Shown: in pieces, positions 23,364 through 35,420 of the stretch
Layout of the letters: each line of letters begins with the position of its first letter
Numbering within the stretch: the stretch's first letter is position 1
Assembly (NCBI GenBank): GCA_030549175.1
Contig: JAUKUA010000006.1
Coordinates: 1,426,001-1,490,000, forward strand
DNA length: 64,000 nt
Direction: 5' to 3'
Origin: Lasiosphaeris hirsuta
Taxonomy: Eukaryota; Ascomycota; Sordariomycetes; Sordariales; Lasiosphaeriaceae
Notes under the pieces: generated by a model
What the model was told of the DNA's origin: nothing
What the model saw: the letters and a program-made list of their open reading frames with translations, nothing else
Databases searched by the model: none
Program-made: the position numbers and the translations under genes

Positions 23364-24649
23364 ATGATGGCTGAGCACGAATGGCCCGAGACGCATCGCA
23401 AGAGGTTACGTGAGGAGGATTATGCTGATATATCAACAGGAGGGACCTTGGGTTTCACCGAGCACAGGAGCGTAAGTAGGCCCACTGCCTATACGGCCCC
23501 AGTGCTGTCTGTGCCTCGTCCTTGATAGCGATGGCTCTCTATCAGCTGCGATCGTTCGGCGCATATCGGGACTAATTGGTGCTGCAGAAACGCTTGCAAG
23601 CACTCCCGCTTAGAACATCACCCTCCTCGAAACGATGGGCCGAGACACTCACCTTCCCTCCGACGATTCCGTCTTTTACCGTGCATGCCGCCCCGCGAAC
23701 CATTACTCCGCGGGACTCGCCGTTGGAGGAGCAGATAGCGATGCAGCAGCACGCATGGGCCGACGAACCCGAACTAGGCGTCCATCAGCAATCCCCCACC
23801 GGGATGCCAGAAACAGTCGACCGCGATATGGATATGATGGACACATATGAGTCAATACCGCAAGGTGGCCAACAGCACTTGGAGCCGGGCCAATTCCAAC
23901 CAGACCAAACCGTAACGAGCATCGCCGGCCGCATGCCGACGCCGATTCACTGCAGCTTTGCCGCTCAGGTGCGCGGCAACAACTGGGGCAGCGGGGCCGG
24001 AAACGCCCTGAATGGGGGACCTCTCGGGAGCACGCCCGAAGACCTAAACGCACACGTCTTCAACAGCAACTCTATAATCGACACTTGCCAGGGGTTATCT
24101 GGCATAATGGGACACGAGAGTGTACCCCGGTCCCTCGACGACCCCGCCGCCGCAGCCGCAGTCATGGCCGACTGGAACATGGTGCAAAACCGCCGCCTAC
24201 CGTCGCCCATTAGCGAGAGCGGCGGAGAGGACAGCAGCCTCGAGAGCCCGCGGATGATCCTGGACTCATCCTCACACATGCAGATGGGCCACCTCGACCA
24301 CCTTACGCACCAGCACCCGCTCCTCTCGACACTACCTACCCGCTCTAGCTCGGTCGGTGACCTGGGTCAGCAGTACGCCAGCAATCTAAACTCGAGTCCC
24401 TCGCCGCAACGGGAGGGGACACCTGGCGGTGACAGCCAGAACGGCAGCGCCATGGAAGTCGAGTCGCAGTCACCGGAGGGCGCGACATCTTCGCCGAGAA
24501 AGGGCCACACACGGTCGCGCCACACGCTCAACTCGTGGACGGCGCTGCAGCCGGGCATGAAGCGTTCGTTCAGCATAGGGTACCGAGCTGACTGCGAGAA
24601 GTGCCGGATGAAGGTGCCGGGGCATTTCAACCACATCATTGTCTCCTAG
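23364..24649 (+). CDS. Conserved fungal protein with C-terminal CxxC motif
   Basis: Two exons (23364-23471 and 23588-24649) encode 389 residues. The intron (23472-23587, GTAAGT to CTGCAG) joins TEHRS to KRLQALPLRTS. The N-terminus is basic and acidic by turns (HRKRLREEDYAD), and the middle is Ser/Pro/Gln/Met-rich and disordered. The most conserved-looking part is the very end, GMKRSFSIGYRADCEKCRMK followed by VPGHFNHIIVS, in which CEKC and a nearby His could bind zinc. No transmembrane segment or enzyme motif is visible. It may be nuclear. A long C/T-rich leader precedes it. A tandem ATG ATG marks the start; the second could also be used. Confidence 0.8.
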
Positions 24650-25480
24650 GAGGATGAGTGCGGGAGAACTGTGAGCGTGGTTGAGGATAGAGGAGCGAGG
24701 GTGCATTAGAAGGGCAAGCAAAAGCCCGCGAAGCTGCATGAGCATGGCGGCGGGGAGACTGGTGAGGAGACTGGTAAAGAGCAAAAAGAATAAGGATGAG
24801 GGGAATCCCACACGGTGTCGAGGAAAGTGGTATACGCCATTTCCCCTTGAGGAGCGGGGCTCGTACATACCCTAAGAGACACTCGTTGATGTCTTTTTTT
24901 TTATTTGGTCTGGAGGAAAGCGAACACCTGCGACAGCGTTTTTAGAGCGAAGGAGTATCCTTAGCGCTCTTTTGAGGGAGCGGAGGTCACATCACTCATT
25001 GGCATTGATATGGTAAAGGAGTTAAATTGGGAGGAAGGGATTAGGATTACTCCGTAATAGCTGAATTTAGCAATGCAGTGTAGATATACACGCTAGTTAT
25101 ATCTGAAGTAGGTGTCCCTAGTCTAATGCTAGTTGGAAGGAACAAAACGCACCACACAACCTCTCAAGTGAGCATCGAATGGAACAAGTGATTGAATGAG
25201 CTCAGATAACACCTAAGCTCCAAAAGTCTATGTATATACACAAACTGTGCACTCATGCGCCAAGTTGTATGCCCGCCCCGACTGTTTGTTCTACACTATG
25301 ATACAGTCTCACTCCCGCCCCTTCACTTTGCTCTGACGAGCCGTACTAGGCTGGTCCAATGCCGAGACACTCATCTACAGTTAACAAACCTCATCCGCCG
25401 CCTGTCGGACTCTTCATTGCAAATACATTACAGAGCTAGTGGACCTCTCATTTAGGGCTGCCGCCCACAGAGTGCCATCT
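24650..25480. other. Intergenic region between convergent genes
   Basis: It holds 3' UTRs of the flanking convergent genes. AT-rich sequence at 25020-25250 fits polyadenylation regions. No gene is seen. Confidence 0.5.
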
Positions 25481-26587
25481 TCACCAGAACCAGCCCTTCT
25501 TTTTCGGCGCCGCCTCTTTTTGCTCAGCACCCTCCGTTTCCAAACCCACCCGGTCAAGCGGCCCGCCGTGCCTCTGGTTCTCCTTCTCCTTCCCAAATGC
25601 CTCGTGCGCCTTGCTCCGCACATACGCCTGCTTGTCCTCGATTGCCCGCACGAGGTCGCTGTCCCGTACGCCCGCGCTGTCATCCTCCTCGCTCAAGCTC
25701 TCGTAGCCCAGCCGCCGCTCCGACGTCATAAAATCATCACCACCCTCCTCCTTCTTCAGTGATGACGTTAACCATGACCATACACCGCCACTGGTGGTCT
25801 TTGGTGTCTCGCCCGCTTGCGTCTGATCTGTTTTTGCTGTAGAAGCTGCCGGGGAGGGCCAGTTCGCCGCCTCGGTCACCCGCTGCACCGCGGCCGAGCC
25901 GTCGTCCAGCGGCCTGGGGGTGCTGAGGGCGCTCGGGAGGCGACCAAACACGGAGCTTGTGTGCTGGCCGGAGTCGCCTTCACGCTCGAGCACCTCCTCG
26001 ACCAGCGCGATTTGCTCCTCGGTCGCCTTGCCCAACATGTAGGCCAGGCGGGCGGCCTCAAGACTGTTATCCTCGAGGCGGCGCTGGGCCTCGAAGAACT
26101 CGGCCTTGCGCTTCTTGTTGTACATCATCATGTCGGCGGCGGTGTAGACGGTTACGACGGCGGCGAGGACTGCAGGTGGTTTAGTGTACTAGCTCCTAGT
26201 AAGGCGCCCAGAGAACGCGACAAGCATCTCACCTGAGAATCCAACCAGCCCTACCACCGTGACCTTGTGAGCCCCGTCAAAGAACCAGCGGCCACCTGTG
26301 ACGATCCTGTCGAAGCGGGACACCTTGGCCTCGGTTGCCCTCCGGTGTGCGGCTCGTAACCGTGCGACCCTTTGGTCTGGGGTCTCGTAGAATTTGGTGG
26401 TCTTATTGCCGCTGGGCTTGCTGTTACCGCTGGGTGGCTTGTCGGCGGGGACGCTGGCGCTGGCGCTGCTGCCATGGTGCGCCGGGCGGGCGAACCGAGG
26501 CTCGGGGAGCTTGGAGTTCGCATGCGGCGTCGTGGGTGTGAATCGCGTCGCGTCCTTGACGCTGCGCGGGGCCGTCGTTATGGGCAT
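25481..26587 (-). CDS. COX14-like cytochrome c oxidase assembly protein
   Basis: Two exons (26587-26233 and 26169-25481) give 347 residues. The conserved core is KFYETPDQRVARLRAAHRRA, then VSRFDRIVTGGRWFFDGAHK, then a transmembrane helix made across the splice junction (VTVVGLVGFS/VLAAVVTVYTA) and the motif ADMMMYNKKRKAEFFEAQRR. This pattern matches my knowledge of the fungal cytochrome oxidase c assembly (COX14-type) family of the mitochondrial inner membrane. The N-terminal 70 residues are basic and Ser/Pro-rich, possibly targeting. The C-terminal 200 residues are charged and end in PKKKGWFW. The gene is divergent from mitoribosomal mL50, 497 bp away, which supports a mitochondrial role. 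The family call is from memory; another inner-membrane protein is possible. Confidence 0.72.
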
Positions 26588-27084
26588 TGGATTGAGAATG
26601 GAGTGTGGGTGGGCGTTACCGTCTCGTTCGTCTCGTAACTGGTCGGGTGCCAGCTGTGTAGCTGCGTAGTTGGTACGGATAGCTTTGCGAAGAATTGACG
26701 AGGGAAAATGCCGGGACCCCTGGAGCTGCTCCGGGCTAATATCTTCGACGAACAGAAAGCTCAGGTCATCCAATGCGGGCTGCAAGCAGATTTTTTGGCC
26801 GCCTCTGCAAGCTAAGTTTTACACCAGCCACAAGCTATTCGTCTCCCGGTGCGCCAATGGAAGAGCTCCTTCAAGTGTGGCGCGGGCTCGAGCTGTTTCT
26901 GTTGTGACTGGGTGGGGGCGCAAAACCGGGCAGGGGTATAGTAGTGCAGACCCAAGTTTCGACGGCCAAAATTTTGGAGCTCTCAGCGCGATCCATCGCC
27001 AATTGCTCATCCTGCCCGACCTCGCGAAGCCTCCCCCGTTGACACCCGGACCGAGGTCAACAACCACCCAATTGACCTCCCGAA
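26588..27084. promoter_or_regulatory. Bidirectional promoter between two mitochondrial-type genes
   Basis: The 497 bp between the ATG of the COX14-like gene (minus) and the ATG of mL50 (plus) must serve both directions. I see no clear TATA box. A shared regulator is possible because both products are expected in mitochondria. Confidence 0.55.
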
Positions 27085-28189
27085 ATGCGCAACCTCGTGA
27101 GGTTACGGGGCTCCGCCTCCGCCTTGTCCACGAGCTCGACCTCGACCGTCCGGACGGCCGCCACGTCTAGCTCTGCATCGTCCTCACACACCCAACGGCG
27201 ATGCCTCTCGTCAGACGTGCGGGCAAAAAAGATTCATATTGAGACGGATCTTGTTTACCCGTCAAAAGTGAGAGTCGCTCCTCTCCGAGATAACATCACC
27301 GATCCGGACTATGTACCGGCCGATCGAGCCGACGACCTCGAGGAAGTGGGCGGCCTTACAAACTGGTGGGAGCAGCCGGAGCATTGGGGCAATTCTAAGC
27401 GGTACGTCGGCTTTGGGCCGACCGAAAAGGTCCGCGACCCGATGCTACTCACGGTACTCGTGCGGCGGGCTGTCATCGAGGCAGTCGCTTTGCGGAAGTT
27501 CTCCCCCAACATAATGCGGCCGGAAGGGCTGCTGGCTGTCACCCGTGGCCAGAAAGAGCTGCTGAATACGGTTGAAGTGACGCCAATAGCTGCAGGGGAC
27601 GGCTCGGTGACACTGGGGGGTGAGAAGGGGGATTGGGTGAAAGTTTGGGCACAGCTATCCCAGGTCAAGCGAGAAAGCGAGGAGGTCAAGAAGGGGCCCG
27701 CACCTGAGCCAGAGCTTACGCCTGCCGAGGCAAAGGTGCTGGTACAAAAATGGGGCTCGGAATGGAAGTCACTGAAGTTGTTAGACCCTGTCATCAAGTT
27801 CTACGTGGGTTCTCCTTTCCCAGCACATGGCCATGCTGAAAGCTAACAGAGATAACCAGGCGGCCAAGCGCATCCAACGGTTGACAGGCCATATCATTCC
27901 GGACGGCAAGCTTATTGGAATTGAGACAGTGAACAGTCTCATCGCCTACCTTGCGAAGCCACCCAAGGCCAGGAAGCTCGCTGAGGAGATCGAGACCACA
28001 GGCGTTGTTGCCAACCTGTCCAACGTCGCCTTTTCCCCCAGGAGAGTTACACCACTAGACAAGGATATTTCGCTCGGTCGCTGGAAGGTCATGAAGAAGG
28101 AGCTAGAGAAGCGGAAACTTCCTGTCCTTGGAACAGAAGGATACCAGAAGAGCAACCTTCTCAGATGGGCAGAAGGAAGAGCGGCTTGA
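27085..28189 (+). CDS. MRPL50: Mitochondrial large ribosomal subunit protein mL50
   Basis: Two exons (27085-27804 and 27860-28189) encode 349 residues. The N-terminus (residues 1-45) is rich in Arg, Ser, Thr and Ala without acids, a typical matrix targeting peptide. The body includes PSKVRVAPLRDNITDPDYVP, WWEQPEHWGNSKRYVGFGPT and, after the intron, KFY/AAKRIQRLTGHIIPDGKL. The C-terminal part (AKPPKARKLAEEIETTG, then LPVLGTEGYQKSNLLRWAEG) fits the ribosomal L50 family of fungi. The intron is 55 bp with a GTGGGT donor. It acts in mitochondrial translation and is divergent from the COX14-like gene. The exact subunit number is from family memory. Confidence 0.82.
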
Positions 28190-28542
28190 GCGTCTTGTCG
28201 CGGCTGGCGGCGTTGGAGAGTTGTAAACTATGTAGGCCAAAGGCATGGCTGGGACTACTTGTCATGTATTCTCCCTGTATAATGTAAGGTAGCAAAATCC
28301 GGGTGTTGCGTGAGGTGAACCTGACCCTCTCGTGCTTCCCCTGTCTGCCCCCGTGGTGCCCCTGAGCGGAAGGCGGAATGGAAACCTTTGGGCTGCAAAC
28401 ACACGTAAATACGCACGGACCATCTGCCTAACAGGGCATCATCTCGTGCACCTCGGATGTGCCTGGGACTTGACTTGCTATCTGGTATTCTTTAGTAAAC
28501 CGGCCAGCCTCGAACAAAGGGAGAGAAACGTACAGAGGCAAC
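28190..28542. other. Intergenic region, mL50 3' end and next promoter
   Basis: A tandem same-strand spacer of 353 bp. Nothing beyond 3' UTR and promoter sequence is seen. Confidence 0.5.
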
Positions 28543-30995
28543 ATGACTCCCACAGTCGAAGAGATCACAGCACTCTTCTCACAGACCCGTGCATCCAGCC
28601 AAAATGCAGACGAATTTCCAGACGAACAGTCATGGCAGACTGCCCAGCTGAAAACGGTTCTCGACATGGCGCAACAGTCCTGGCTTGACGGCTCGCACGA
28701 GAGCCTGGCTCTCATTGCCGAGAAGACGGCTGATGAGGCAAGAAATCGTGAGTCCGACCTACCTTCGCTTGTTATTCTCACACAAGAACCGCGTGGCTAA
28801 TTCTCTGTGCCATGTCGCACAAAAAGCCTCTTGGAGACTGCCAATTGGAGAATCCGGGCTGCTGGACTGGGTTCTGGCCAGTGTTATTACTGCCCAGGGG
28901 CTCAGCCTGCTCTTGGAGAAGCAGTTGCTGCGGCTAGTTGGGAATGCGTGTGCCGAATGTGGTGAGTTTATTCTTGGTCGCCTCAAGGAAGGGCGGCTCT
29001 TGTTATTGTGATGGCGTCCATATGCGTGACAATTACTTACCCTCTCTTAGATGAGAACAAGGCCAGGGTTGTTGAGTCGGGGAAGCTGAGAACTGCCATT
29101 CTCAACTTGCTGGACGACGATGATACTCTGCTTCCTTTTGCCCTGTCCGTCATCTACAACATTTGTGTCGAGAATGGTAAGAGTGATAGCGGGAAATGCT
29201 TTCTGTTCAGCATCGCTGATGGGAGTGAAATACAGAGCAGGCCCAATCCCAGATTTGTCAGGCCGGCTTGAGCAAGAAGCTCGTTGATATCGTGTCCGGC
29301 CCACGGCTCGCGAAATGCCAGACCTCCCTCAGCATCATTATTCAGATGCTCGAGCAGCTTGTCAGCCAAGGTATGTATGCATTTCTAACCCCAAGTCAAG
29401 AGAAAATGGCGTCGCTAAGCAGGTACACAGACGCCGAACCCAAGATAGCCAGTCTTTCGACACCAGCTCTCCTTCTAGGCTTAGCCACCAGCCCAACACA
29501 GGATCTAGAGCTGGAAGACTTCACCGGGCTCTGCACCGTGGCACTGGCATACCTGACATATGAACCATTCCAAGTTGCGCTGCTTGAGACAGACAGTTTT
29601 GGAGTTCTGTACCAAGCAGTTTACGATTCACAATCACGGTTTGACATTGATGACGCTGACGCCGACGTCGTTGAGCAACTCAAGCAAGTCTGGAACGCTG
29701 CCGTCACTATCCTCGCCGACATTTCAGCTCTTCCGCTTTTCGCAACAACATATCCCCTGGGCAGCCCCGTCGCCGAGAAACTCGCCGCCTGGCTAAACAC
29801 ACCCGCCTCCCATACCCATCTTCAAACCGCTGCATGCCTTGCCCTTGGCAACTTGGGCCGCTCCGATGAAGCTAGCCTTGCCCTGGCCAACGTCGTCCGC
29901 GACCCCCTGATTTCCATTCTCACCCGCGCCGTTCCTACCCCCGCTTCTTCTCAGGATCTTTCCAGGCGTCCGCCCCCACAACTCCTACACGCAGTCCTGA
30001 GCTTCCTCAAGAATCTCGCTATCCCCGCGGCCAATAAACCCAGCCTCGGAAGCACCCTTCTCTCCCCTCCTCAATCGGCTCTCCTACCCCGCCTCTGGTT
30101 GGCCACAACAGCGCAGCCGCAGATCCAGTTCGCCGCCGTCTCGCTGACCAGGCTACTCCTGGTCAACCAAATAGATGCCATCCGCAACATATGCACCCCC
30201 TTGCCCCTATCCGCCTCCGCCAAGGATGGCGAGCTCCTAGGCTACACAACCCGTTCCGACGGCGCAGCCCAGAGCCCGCTCCACATTCTCATGGATGTCG
30301 CCTTCCGCGCTGATACTGACCCAACCAAGATGGAAGCCGCGCGCGCCCTGTGCGCCGTGATCCGTGTCCTGCACTCTCCCTCAGAGAACACCATCCTACC
30401 CGCCTCCTGGTACTGGGACACTGAAACAGAGAACACCGCAGACACCACCGCGCCTACTAGAGCCCGCTTCTATGCCGCCCACGCCACCCCCATCGCCAAG
30501 ACGCTGGAGACGCTGCTCGCCCACAAAAAATTCGCCACGCTGCGGTCTGAGGCCCTCTTTGTCCTCGCCCTGATGGGGCGCTCGGTTGATAGCGGACGGA
30601 TCGCGGTGCGGGTGCTGGAACCTGTCGAGACGTGCCGGAGACTGGCAGAGGCCGTTAGCGGGAGGGAGGTGACTGATGATGAGGTGGCCGTGGGAGGAAC
30701 AGTCACCGAGATTGAGGAGGACGAAGTTGAGGAGGAGAATAAAGACGAGGAGGCGGAGAGTGCGCCGGCGGTCGATACGGGACTTCTGGATGGCCTTGGA
30801 CTGGAGCCACAGCCGGCCGATGTCAAACAAACGGCAGGCATGGCTAGAATTGATCGCGAGAACGGCCTAGTCTTGGTTGTGGAGATCTTGCGGAGCTTCT
30901 CGGATGACCTGCCGCCGTCCCGGAAGAAGCTATTTGAGCGGATTTTGAGCGATGGTAGCGAGTTGATCCTGAACGAGAGGAAGCAAAGCAAATAG
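28543..30995 (+). CDS. Armadillo-repeat protein, SmgGDS (RAP1GDS1)-like
   Basis: Five exons (28543-28747, 28827-28961, 29051-29176, 29236-29370, 29431-30995) encode 721 residues. The protein is all-helical with armadillo-like repeats, for example LLEKQLLRLVGNACAECDEN, LLPFALSVIYNICVEN and TAACLALGNLGRSDEASLAL. The order and the phrase NACAECDENKARVVESG resemble animal SmgGDS, which binds prenylated small GTPases. A Glu-rich acidic loop (VTEIEEDEVEEENKDEEAES) lies near the C-terminus, as in many chaperone-like ARM proteins. It is probably cytosolic, acting on Ras/Rho-type GTPases; this is inference from fold. Introns 1-4 cluster in the first third. Each acceptor was fixed by frame and repeat continuity. 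Confidence 0.78.
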
Positions 30996-31319
30996 CGTGG
31001 TCAGACGATTAGAAGAGCGCCTGACGGCCCAAACACAACAAACAAGCACCTGGCTAACCTGAACCCGTGCCAATGCCAGCCAATGCCAGCCATCACATAT
31101 TCGTGTCATCAATATTCATGCTTTTGCCTGTCCATTCGTTTGCGAATGCTCTAGTAAATCCCTATGATGCGCGAAAACCTCCAGACTGTCTTGAAGTACA
31201 CAGTCATGCGAGAAACCATATCCTCGCCCGGGTTACCAGGAAAAGCAGAAGCAAGCCCAACCCTGCCAAATGAACACCGCCGGGAATCTTCCAATCCGTT
31301 GTCAACAACCAGTCTCCAT
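30996..31319. other. Short intergenic region between convergent genes
   Basis: It contains only the 3' ends of the SmgGDS-like and eL13 genes. A tandem copy of ccaatgccag occurs at about 31070-31090. Confidence 0.5.
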
Positions 31320-32326
31320 TTACTTCTTGGCATCCTCGGCAGCGGCCTTGTCCTTGATGCGCTTCTCCCGCACACCGACAAGCTTGGCATCGGATCTCGC
31401 CTTGCGGAGAGCCCTGTAGGCACCACCCTCGACAACCTTGGGGAGGTCGCTCTTCTTGATCTCGGAGAAACCAGCGGCAACGGCATCGACAACGCCCCAC
31501 TCGGCGCGGATGCTCTGTGTGGTCTCGGCGCTCTGCTGGTCCTTGGGGGTATCGGTCTTCTTGGGCTTGCCGGAGTTGCGGGGGAAGACAATCAGGCGAG
31601 CCTTGTACTGCTTGAGGCGCTCGACGTTGGCGGCGAGGCTCTCCTCGGAGAGGTTCTGGCGACGGGCATCGACGGAGATACCGATAGTGGGAGCATAGAG
31701 CTTGGGGATACCAGCAGCCTGGGGGGGAGAAAAAGTTAGAATCCAGTTTTCCGAGCCGCCAGTGTTCAACCGTCAGGAGGATTGCCGTACCTTGAGCTCA
31801 GTGAGGGTGAAACCGCGGCCGAGGCGAGTGCGGCGGTTATACTTGACGGTCCTGCAGTTTTTCGTTAGATCTGTGACCATCATGGAATTGTGTTCTCGGG
31901 TTTGACTAACGGGCATCGGACAATCGGTCTGAGCTTGTCGACGGGGCGGGGAGCGAGAGCAGCGGCCTTGGAACGGCGCGCCTGACGGCGAGCGACCTTC
32001 TTGCCGGGCTATTTTCCGTTTGTCAGAATTGCGTCCATCCCAACCCACAGATTGCTGCTTCATTACGAACCTGGTCGAAGTGGCACCGCACGCGTCTCTG
32101 CCAATCCTTGCGGAAATCTGTGGGAAGCTGTCAGTCTCACTATCTCCGTCGCGGCTGCCCGGTAGCCTTCTCGTCGTTGTCGTTGGGTTTGTGCTCACGG
32201 TTGTGGGGAATTTGCTGATTGTGCTTGATCGCCTGGATGCAGAATTCTCGTCAGCAAGACATTCGTCGCTCGGGCGGGAGGGCAATCCATCGACACGAAT
32301 TGCCCGTCGGCGGCTTTGCTTACCAT
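31320..32326 (-). CDS. RPL13: 60S ribosomal protein L13 (eL13)
   Basis: Six coding exons (32326-32324, 32232-32199, 32117-32071, 32008-31911, 31851-31791, 31718-31320) give 213 residues, the normal size. The protein begins [20 protein letters not shown] after Met, continues [20 protein letters not shown] and [20 protein letters not shown], then [20 protein letters not shown], all hallmarks of eL13. The first coding exon is only the ATG; exon 2 is 34 nt and exon 3 is 47 nt. Such intron-dense 5' ends are usual in fungal ribosomal protein genes and can matter for expression. The protein is part of the large cytosolic subunit and binds rRNA. Confidence 0.97.
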
Positions 32327-32970
32327 TTTGACGGTTGTGGATCAAGCACTGCACTTGATTTTCGATTAGAAGATCACCGGTCGTGAAGCTGGTGTCGATT
32401 TCGTTGGAGGTCGCTCAGCTTGGAGATGCGGCTCGCCAATTTTTTGGAAAGGGCTTGATAACCCTATGGAGGCGGTGGGGAATTTTGATTTGCGGGAAGA
32501 TTGGTGCTAGTGGGGCGCACTTGTGTCGCGCACAAGCAAGGGCTGGCTGCAGCTGTCGGGCAGCTGTCTAGCTCCGTCGCAGATGTCAGACCCCAGGAAA
32601 TCCGTTCACATTTTGGAAAAACCACGAGCTGTCAGGGAATGACTTGGTATTTGGAGGGACGTCATACAACATTTACGTCAATTTCGACGGCAGTCAGAAT
32701 ATTCCTCGCTCCATATCACAATCCTCGCTTGCTCAACGAGAGACCCCATTTCCCGACACCCCTCGCTGGAGGGTGTGCCAAAAAACAGACGTCACCGGAG
32801 TTTACTTACTGGTGGACTTTTCAGTTGCGAGATCATTTTGCATCCTCTCTGTTCCTTCCTGACTCTTTGGATCATACACCCTCATTTGCAACACGACTCG
32901 GGATATTCGCAAGGAAAAGGTAAAACTAATAGATATATGAAACTAAGACAGCACTTCGCATTCGCCCACA
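32327..32970. other. Intergenic region, eL13 promoter
   Basis: It holds the promoter and leader of eL13 and the 3' end of the VWA-Vint gene, both on the minus strand. No gene is supported. Confidence 0.5.
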
Positions 32971-35420
32971 TCAGGCGTGCACAATACCCTTTATCTGAAC
33001 TGTCACCTTCCTAGCGACATCCCGCACTTGCACGGATGAAGCCTTCCTGAATCCATCCACCATCCCAGTCCGCTTATTCCGCTGCACTCCCCCACCAAGC
33101 ACCAGCCCGCTGCGGCTTCTATGCAGGCTCGCCAGGCTCTTGATCACTCGATCGTAGCTACCCAAGAACTGATGGGCGCGGACGTCTCCCGTCTCCTGTC
33201 CTGTAAGCCCATGCCCCAGCGTAACTCCCCACACCCCTCCCACCATGATCGCATGCGCATCGGTGTCTCCATCTCTCTGCAGCAACACCGAGTAGATCGA
33301 CCCCGTATATCTGACCTCCCTCTTCGCCACATCCTTGGGGAACACCCACCCCCCTTGACCCTCGATCTTGACCGGGTGCCACGGCGTAACCAACAGGCCC
33401 TCCCCCATCAAACACATCTTCTCCCGCTTCACCGGCGTCCGCAGCACGGCCACCACCCGTCGGGCACCCTTGGGCGTAAGCACCTGCATGCCGGCCCTCA
33501 GCCTCCCCACCCTCACCATCCCCTCCTCCCCAGCTAGCGCCACGCTCACGCACCCCGCGAAGCACGGGTTGCTTGAGCGGTTGTAGCTGCTCATGCTGAT
33601 GGTGCCCGTGTACCCCGTGTTCCGGCTCGGCTTCGGCGCCGGCAGCGCGTCGAACGCGGCGTCTAGCAGGTCGCGGCACGCCCGGAACAGCGGGCTATTG
33701 ATGCCGTACTGCAGCGGGCCGGGGTCCTTGAAGGAGTTGCACGCCTGCCGCGTGTGCGCGCCCGCCAGCGACGGGAGGTAGTGCACGCCCCAGCGGTTGT
33801 AGAACTCGGGGGTGGAGAGCGCGAGGGCTATCTGCCCCGTGGGACGGGCCTCGGGGACGGGGCTGGCGCCGATGAGGTCGTGAAGGAGAGATTGGCAGGC
33901 GGTGTCGAAGGGGAGGTCGGGATGGGTGATGGGGAGGGCGGCTATGAGAGCTTGCAGCTGCGAGGCCATGTCGGAGGGGAGGTTGGGCAGGGCTTGGTGT
34001 TCCTCGTCGGGGCGGAGAGGGTAGAGGGTCGAGAGGAAGGCGATGATGCGGGAGCGAGAGTCGTGGTAGGCCATGACGGATGGCTCAATTGTTGGGCTGG
34101 GGATCAGCAGGGTTTGCGTGGCCGTGGCTCGTTCCACGGTGTTGGTTAGTCGTTGATAATCGAGGAAAGCGCTGACGGCGGGGGGTTCACTGCTGAGCTC
34201 GGTTTCGAACCCGGCTTCGGCCGCCTTTCTGATTGTGTTGATGTTGGCATGGCGGAGGTAGATATCGCGTGACTGGCCGTATTGGATATTGCTCAGTTGG
34301 ATAGTAAGTTGCTTGGTTGCATCCGGCCCCTCTTCATCGAGAATGCTGGGCTCGATTTTGTCAACCGACTGACCCGTCGTCTCCTCGAGTTCGAGATACT
34401 CGGGGTATGTCAGGCGGAGAACAGCGTTGTTAGCATATGTCGATTGAAGATTTGCCACGGCATGGATAAAGACGGTGCCCTGGTTGCCAAAGTCAGTAAC
34501 TGGGCATGTTGATCAATCATCTTGATCATCTTACAATCATGCCCGCGTCGGGGATAAAGGAATAGTTGCCTCCGCCGATTTCTGCAATAGACTTGAGCAA
34601 ACCCGATCTCAAGCTGTAGCCGAATCCAAAAGTATGTATCGTCGCCGGCAGCCGCTCCATGCCACGCAGCATGGGTACATATCCCTGAGGAGGACACCTA
34701 AGACAAGTGAGCAAAGCGGACACATCACATCAATAAACGAGAACTCACATGTGATTCGGCATGCCATCCGTCAACACCATGATTGCGGGCACCTTTCCGA
34801 GTGAGCCCTTGCCGTCTGTCTCAAAGAGTTTGATGCCCTCCTTAATGCCATGCCAGAGGTTAGTGATATCCTTGCTGTACATTTTGTCAATGTTTCGCTT
34901 TGCTAATTTCTTATTTGCCGCAGTCATGGGTATAAGTTTCTGGACAACCTAGACGGGGATTGTCAGTAACTCGGGAGCTTTTGCAGCTACGATGGCGACC
35001 AACCTCGGCTTCCCCTGCAAATGTAACGATGCCCAATCTGTCATCCTCATCAAGAGTCTCCAAAATGGTCCGGGCAGCATGTTTCGTGAGATCCAGCACA
35101 GTTAAGCCGTTATGCTCCGTCTGCTCGCCAGGATTTGTCGGCACCGGTGCCTCGCTTTCCATGCTGCCGGAAACATCGATCACCAAAACGATATCGCAGG
35201 GGACATGCTTTAGGCCAGAACCCACGGGCTGCCGGGGCGGCATGACTCTGACAAGAAGGCCGTCCGTCGAGAGATCAGGGTGAATTTCCACCGTGGGCCC
35301 CGGTGAGATGGTACTATTGATCGACAGGGACGCCATCTTGTCAACAATCGGGGTGTCGGTGCTGCCGCTGCCGCCGTCGCCGGCTTTGACACCGCCGGGG
35401 AAAGGCCAGACGCGAACCAT
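32971..35420 (-). CDS. VWA-Vint (von Willebrand A plus Hint-type) protein
   Basis: Four exons (35420-35004, 34948-34749, 34697-34535, 34479-32971) encode 762 residues. A von Willebrand A domain starts near residue 76 (DIVLVIDVSGSMES) with the MIDAS residues DxSxS, and continues to TDGMPNHM and the strand TIHTFGFGYSLRSG. A middle beta-rich and helical region follows. Near residue 565 a Hint-like domain starts with a cysteine block (NPCFAGCVSVAL) and runs through GRLRAGMQVLTPKGARRVV, VTPWHPVKI and GHGLTG, which matches the fungal Vint variant of the Hedgehog/intein fold. The splice acceptors all restore continuity of the VWA domain. No signal peptide is seen, so the product is probably cytoplasmic. 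Whether the Hint part cleaves or only binds is unknown. Confidence 0.85.
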
